DNA of 64,000 nucleotides from the NCBI GenBank assembly GCA_911728455.2, contig OU452225.1:746501-810500 (forward strand), in the 5' to 3' direction. Under the pieces are notes generated by a model, which worked only from the letters and a program-made list of their open reading frames with translations, was not told the origin of the DNA and did not search any database. The DNA is from Marthasterias glacialis. Lineage: Eukaryota; Echinodermata; Asteroidea; Forcipulatida; Asteriidae. Position numbers and translations under genes: made by a program. This document shows, in pieces, positions 52,401 to 58,400 of the stretch (positions are counted from its first letter, which is position 1; every line of letters starts with the position of its first letter).

Positions 52401-55400
52401 AGCATGGTGGATTTACAGTACGTGTGCATTGACACGCATGTGTGGCGGCCATAGCTGCGGTGGTGTAAACGTCTATGAACGAGCTGCTTGGATTAGTCTG
52501 TAGTCAGTGCTCTCCAGGTTCTGTGGAAAAGAATCAACCAGCACTTTGAATGGGATTTGAAATCAAAAGCTTCAAAACTCTAGAGTTGATGACTTTAAAA
52601 CTAGACATATTTAAAGTAACACATCATGAATCTTTTCTGCAAAAAAATGATCGTCAGTGTTCGAGGAGAAGCAAAGTTGTTGAACGGTTCTCTGATGTTT
52701 TGTATTTGCTATGTTGATTAAAAATGTAAATGTGACCTTTGAACCTCACAAACAGACATTGATTCAAACAGACGTCTGGGTAAAACCAGGTGAAACCATT
52801 ATTCTTGGAAATGTATGCATGCTCAGACCTACTTATGGAACAACAATGGAAAATTATGTGATATGTCCGCTGCTGCTTGGCGTCCCAAAATCTACCGCTG
52901 TATCAATACAAATTTCATATCAAGTAAAGCTAATGTTTCGTGTGGCCAATTTATCTGCTCAAATCTGATCCAGTTCTTTACTTCATGTCTTGTAGATACC
53001 CGTAGTTACATACTCTTAAAGGAAGAGGTACAGCATGCCAAGGAAAGGATCATCACAACCGTACGTCAAGCAGCCAATAACTGCAGACGAGATACTTTAT
53101 GGAACCAGCTGCTGCAGGGAGAAATGCTAGAAGAAGGTGGAGCCTCCTCATCAACTGCTGGCACTAAAAGGACAAGAAGGAAAGAAGGGGATGACTTTAA
53201 AGATGTAAGTGAAGTATTTCGGTTTTATTGTACTTCCCTTGGGAACTTTTGTTGGGTTCCCGATGTTCCTGGTAGCCATAACTTCATCAGTCTCACCACA
53301 AACCGGCCTATCGTACTCCACAGCCAAAAATTTAGTCTTGTGAGAAAATCGCAGTGGAATGTTGAACTATTTTTGAAGCTGCTGTTTTGGAGACTGCTTA
53401 CATTTTTTTTTTTTTTTTGCTCAAAATTTGTTAATGGCCTAACGTTTCGACCCTAGCAGAGTCCTTCTCAAAGGCTGAATGACAACACAACACACACATA
53501 CAAGTATACTGGAGTAACAAAAGCAGTCAAGTGGAAAGAAGTGAAAAGAGAGAGGCAGAAAGCAGTCAGAAGATGCAAGGGATGAACAATGAAGAGGGAG
53601 ACAAAGGGTTTGTTTTTTGGGGGGAGAGTCTGGTTAAACCACAATAGGTTGGAAACACAAAACATTTTATTTATTTTTTTTATACCAAAATAAAGCTGAC
53701 TACTTTATTCGTACAAAACTGTTGAAGTTTTATCAAATATGCAACTGTTTGGATTTATTAATTCCTAAACATGTACGTCCTTTCGTGAAAACAAAAAACA
53801 AGAACTGCATATAGAGCGCTGTGTAACCAATCAATGCATGTTGAGATACGTAGCTTCGAGAAAAAAAATAGGTCAACAATACGTCACTTTGTGAAACAGA
53901 AAAAACAGAACTACTCGTTTAGCACCTTGCCAGTGCTGTGCATTTCATTGGATAAAGCAGCATATCGCAGTACGTCTCTTAGTGGAAAAGCAAAATTGTG
54001 AATCTGTTGATAATTTGTTCTTGCTAGTTAGTGTAATTGTAATACTGTTACATGTTAGGTCCTCAAATTTGCTGAAAATGTTAACAGTAATGAGTTCCCT
54101 GATTTGCCGAATTTTGTGAATGTTGACCAATACGACGGTTCGTGGTGCGACCAGCAAACTATTCAAACACAAAAGGGAGCCAGAGCATTTTCCTGATACA
54201 CTGATTGATTAAGTCACACTTGGTCAGTTAGAGAAACATCATATCAAAGGTCAATTATATTAAGATTTTTGCTGACAAACCTACAGTCTAACTATCCTCA
54301 TGTTTACCTCTGTGGAGTGTCGTGGCCAAACAGTTTAGTGCACTGGACTCAAGTTCTGGTGTTGTCAGAGTGTTGGTTCAGGTCCTGGTCATGGCACTTG
54401 TGTCCTTGAGCAAGATTCTTAATATTGCTTTGTCCTTCGGATGGGGTGTTAAGCTGTAGGTCCCATGTGTTGTTTAATGCATTAAAACCAGTACATACAC
54501 TTATCAGTAAGAGAAGGGGTTTGCCCCAGTGTTCCTGGCATGATTGGCTGCAGATTGCACTGCATCAACTTACAAACCTTTACTGGGCCCATTGTGGCAT
54601 GTCGTGGCCAAGCGGTCAAGTCCACTGGACTAAGGCTCTCTTGTTCTGATCAGCAGAGTGTGGGTTCGAGTCCCGGTCATGACACTTGTGTCCTTAAGCA
54701 AGACACTTCACCATTATTGCTCTGTCCTTCGGATGGGCCATAAAGCTGCTGGTCCTGTGTGTTGTGTAATGCATGTATAAGAACCTACCACACTTAAAGA
54801 GAAGAGAAGGGGGTTTGCCCCGGTGTTTCTGGCACGGTTGGCTGCATGGTGTGGAGGCACCTTATCCACAGTTTCTCCCTACTCAGACGAATAGTCTCTC
54901 TGTTGTTACCTAGTGCCTCAATGCCATGTAAAATCATGTCAGAAATAGAGTGATTAGGTAGATTGAAGTGATGTCCGACAGGTGTATCTAGCTTCTGCAT
55001 GTTGACTGTGGATCTATCACCATAGAATCGCCTTTACATTTACCAGGCATTTGGATTTGGGGGACATTTGTTTAGATATTTTTAACGTCTACTCTCTTGA
55101 TTTGACAGGAGTTTTCTTTAAGGCTATCTCCAGACAGGTTAGCTGCGCAGAATCGTCCAATGCCGCCAGAGTTAATCTTCCACCGTCAAAAGGTGGATTA
55201 TTATTCATGAAAATGGTTACATTTACAAGGGGGAGTGGATGCTTACTGACGCTGCTAACACATTTCAAAGTTTTACGTATTGAGAAGGAAACTAGTGTTT
55301 GGTGTTGTATTTGCAGTGACACACATTACAGACTAGAAACAGCTTTGGTTCACAGGAAAAGAAAAAATGAAATTTAAAAAGATCTATTTTATAATTTAAC

Positions 55401-58400
55401 CATAAAAACACGCATCTGTTTTACTTCAAAAAATGAACACAATTTGTTTGTATTTGATGAGATGTCATTTCAATGTCGGATTCTGTTCTTTGTAGAATTG
55501 TAAAAATTTGTATAGAGAAGTTGTCAGTGTTTTGTTTTGTTTTTTTTGTTTTTTTGCTTTGCAAGTTTCATTTTAATATCAACTTTTGTTGGAGTTTTTT
55601 GTTTCTTTATGCCATACTCTATTTATGTTTGTTTCTTTGTTGTTTTTTAGTATATTGAAGCTTGGATTCTGTTGTGTGGGTTGCATGTATACATTTTACT
55701 GATAGGTATGCGTTGGTATTCTCAGGAGAAACTAAAGCCATGTCCAAATTGACAGCCTCGGCTGTGGCTATGGCTAGCTTCGACTGTGGTTAATGGCCAG
55801 CTTCGGCTATGGCTATTGCTAGCTTCGACTGTGGCTGTTGCCAACCTTGGCTATGGCCAGCTTCAGCCATGGTCATGGCTAGCTTCGGCTGTGGCTATGG
55901 CCAGCTTCAGCTGTGGCTATGGCCAGCTTCGACTGTGGCTATGGCCAGCTTCGGCTGTGGCTATGGCCATCTTCGACTGTGGCTATGGCTAGCTTTGGCT
56001 GTGGCTATGGCCAGTTGTGGCTGCTGCCAACAGCCAAAGCCAAAGCTGTTTGATTTGAATATGGCCTTTGACCCTGTCTACAAAAGGATGATTTAACATA
56101 AAAATGAATGGCTTATGGTTTGCACTTAACTTAAAGGTTTATTTTTAAAATGTTACAGGTTGAAGGCAAGTACGTTGTATTGAGAATGCTGTGCATTAAT
56201 GGCCAGAAACATATAACAAAATTAAACAATGTTGCATAACAGATTACTATCCAATTATTTGTTGTACCTTATAAAAATGGTACAATGGTACAAACGATAC
56301 TTTACACAGTTTGGCTACAGTGATAATCAGAACACATCGGAGTATAAACCAACAGGATATGAATGCTTCAATATCTTGAAATAAACAAAATGTGATTGTT
56401 CTTAACCAGGCTTGTGATTTGTCAGTATGATTCATGATTTCAAGATTCATTCATGATTTCAAGATCGTACTTTGCATTCAGAGTTTCTTGAAAGATTTGA
56501 AATGACCATTAAGGGAAGAAAGACAGCCCTTATTGTGTCCAGACCCCAAGTTGAACAGTTGTGATGATTATTGTCTGCTGGAGGCCAAAGAGGCCATGGC
56601 TCTTTTGCCCGTGGTCTTGGCCTCTGTTGCCCCTGGTCTTGGCCTCTGTTGTCCTGATCTTGGCTTCAGTGCCCTGGTCTTGGCTTCGGTGCCCTGGTCT
56701 TGGTCTCTGTTGCCCTGGTCTTGGCCTCTGTTGCCCTGGTCTTGGCCTCTGTTGCCCCTGGTCTTGGTCTCTGTTGCCCTGGTCTTGGCCTCTGTTGCCC
56801 CTGGTCTTGGTCTCTGTTGCCCTGGTCTTGGCCTCTGTTGCCCTGGTCTTGGCCTCTGTTGCCCCTGGTCTTGGCCTCTGTTGTCCCTGGTAATAGCCTC
56901 TTTTGCCCCCGGTCTTGGCCTCTGTTGCCACTGGTCTTGGTCTCTGTTGCCCCTGGTCTTGGTCTCTTTTGCCCCTGGTCTTGGCCTCTGTTGCCACTGG
57001 TCTTGGTCTCTGTTGCCCCTGGTCTTGGCCTCTTTTGCCCTCGGTCTTGGCCTCTGTTGTCCCTGGTCTTGGCCTCTGTTGCCCTGGTCTTGGCCTCTGT
57101 TGCCCCTGGTCTTGGCCTCTGTTGCCCCTGGTCATGGCCTCTGTTGCCCCTGGTCTTGGCCTCTGTTGCCACTGGTCTTGGCCTCTGTTGCCACTGGTCT
57201 TGGTCTCTGTTGCCCCTGGTCTTGGTCTCTGTTGCCCCTGGTCTTGGCCTCTGTTGCCCTGGTCTTGGCCTCTGTTGCCCCTGGTCTTGGCCTCTGTTGC
57301 CCCTGGTCATGGCCTCTGTTGCCCCTGGTCTTGGCCTCTGTTGCCACTGGTCTTGGTCTCTGTTGTCCCTGGTCTTGGTCTCTGTTGCCCTGGTCTTGGC
57401 CTCTGTTGCCCCTGGTCTTGGCCTCTGTTGCCCCTGGTCTTGGCCTCTGTTGCCACTGGTCTTGGCCTCTGTTGCCCCTGGTCTTGGCCTCTGTTGCTCC
57501 TGGTCTTGGCCTCTGTTGCCCCTGGTCTTGGCCTCTGTTGCCCCTGGTCTTGGCCTCTGTTGCCCCTGGTCTTGGCCTCTGTTGCTCTGGTCTTGGCCTC
57601 TGTTGCCCCTGGTCATGGCCTCTGTTGCCCCTGGTCTTGGCCTCTGTTGCCACTGGTCTTGGTCTCTGTTGTCCCTGGTCTTGGTCTCTGTTGCCCTGGT
57701 CATGGCCTCTGTTGCCCCTGGTCTTGGCCTCTGTTGCCACTGGTCTTGGTCTCTGTTGTCCCTGGTCTTGGTCTCTGTTGCCCTGGTCATGGCCTCTGTT
57801 GCCCCTGGTCTTGGTCTCTGTTGTCCCTGGTCTTGGTCTCTGTTGCCCTGGTCTTGGTCTCTGTTGCCCTGGTCTTGGCCTCTGTTGTCCTTAGTCATGG
57901 CCTTGGTGCCCCTTCAAAAGTTTCCCCCAGACTTGAATATTTTCAGAAGGAAGTGCCATGTGAAAAATGAAAATGGCCTTGGCCCCTCAAAGATGAAATT
58001 CCAGCCCGAGTCTGTAATTCCTCTAAAATTTCAGTAGATTTAACTCTTCACAAGAAGAAGATCTTCAGCCACTCCGTGGTAACCCAACACCAAGACGGTT
58101 AGACTCTGATAAGATTGTATGCCTGTCCCAATGATAAGACATTTTTATTTAGGCTTGCAGTACCATATCCTACAAAATATGACAACTTCATGAAGAGAAA
58201 TTTGGACTGTTTGGGTTAAATATGGTGTTAGTTGATGATGACAGTCCACTGTCAAACTCTTTATACTGTTTGCAATAAAAAGCAAATCAGAAAAACCAGG
58301 CTCATTTGGCTTGTCGTGGCCGAGTGGTCAAGCTCACTGGACTCAAGCTCTGGTGTTTCTGATCAGCAGAGTGTGAGTTCGAGTTCCGGTCTTGACACTT

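Noticed and set aside
56533-58037. Open frames of 350-450 codons on both strands in the 21/22-bp array
   Set aside because: Overlapping frames on both strands with the same repeated residues are a composition effect of the minisatellite.
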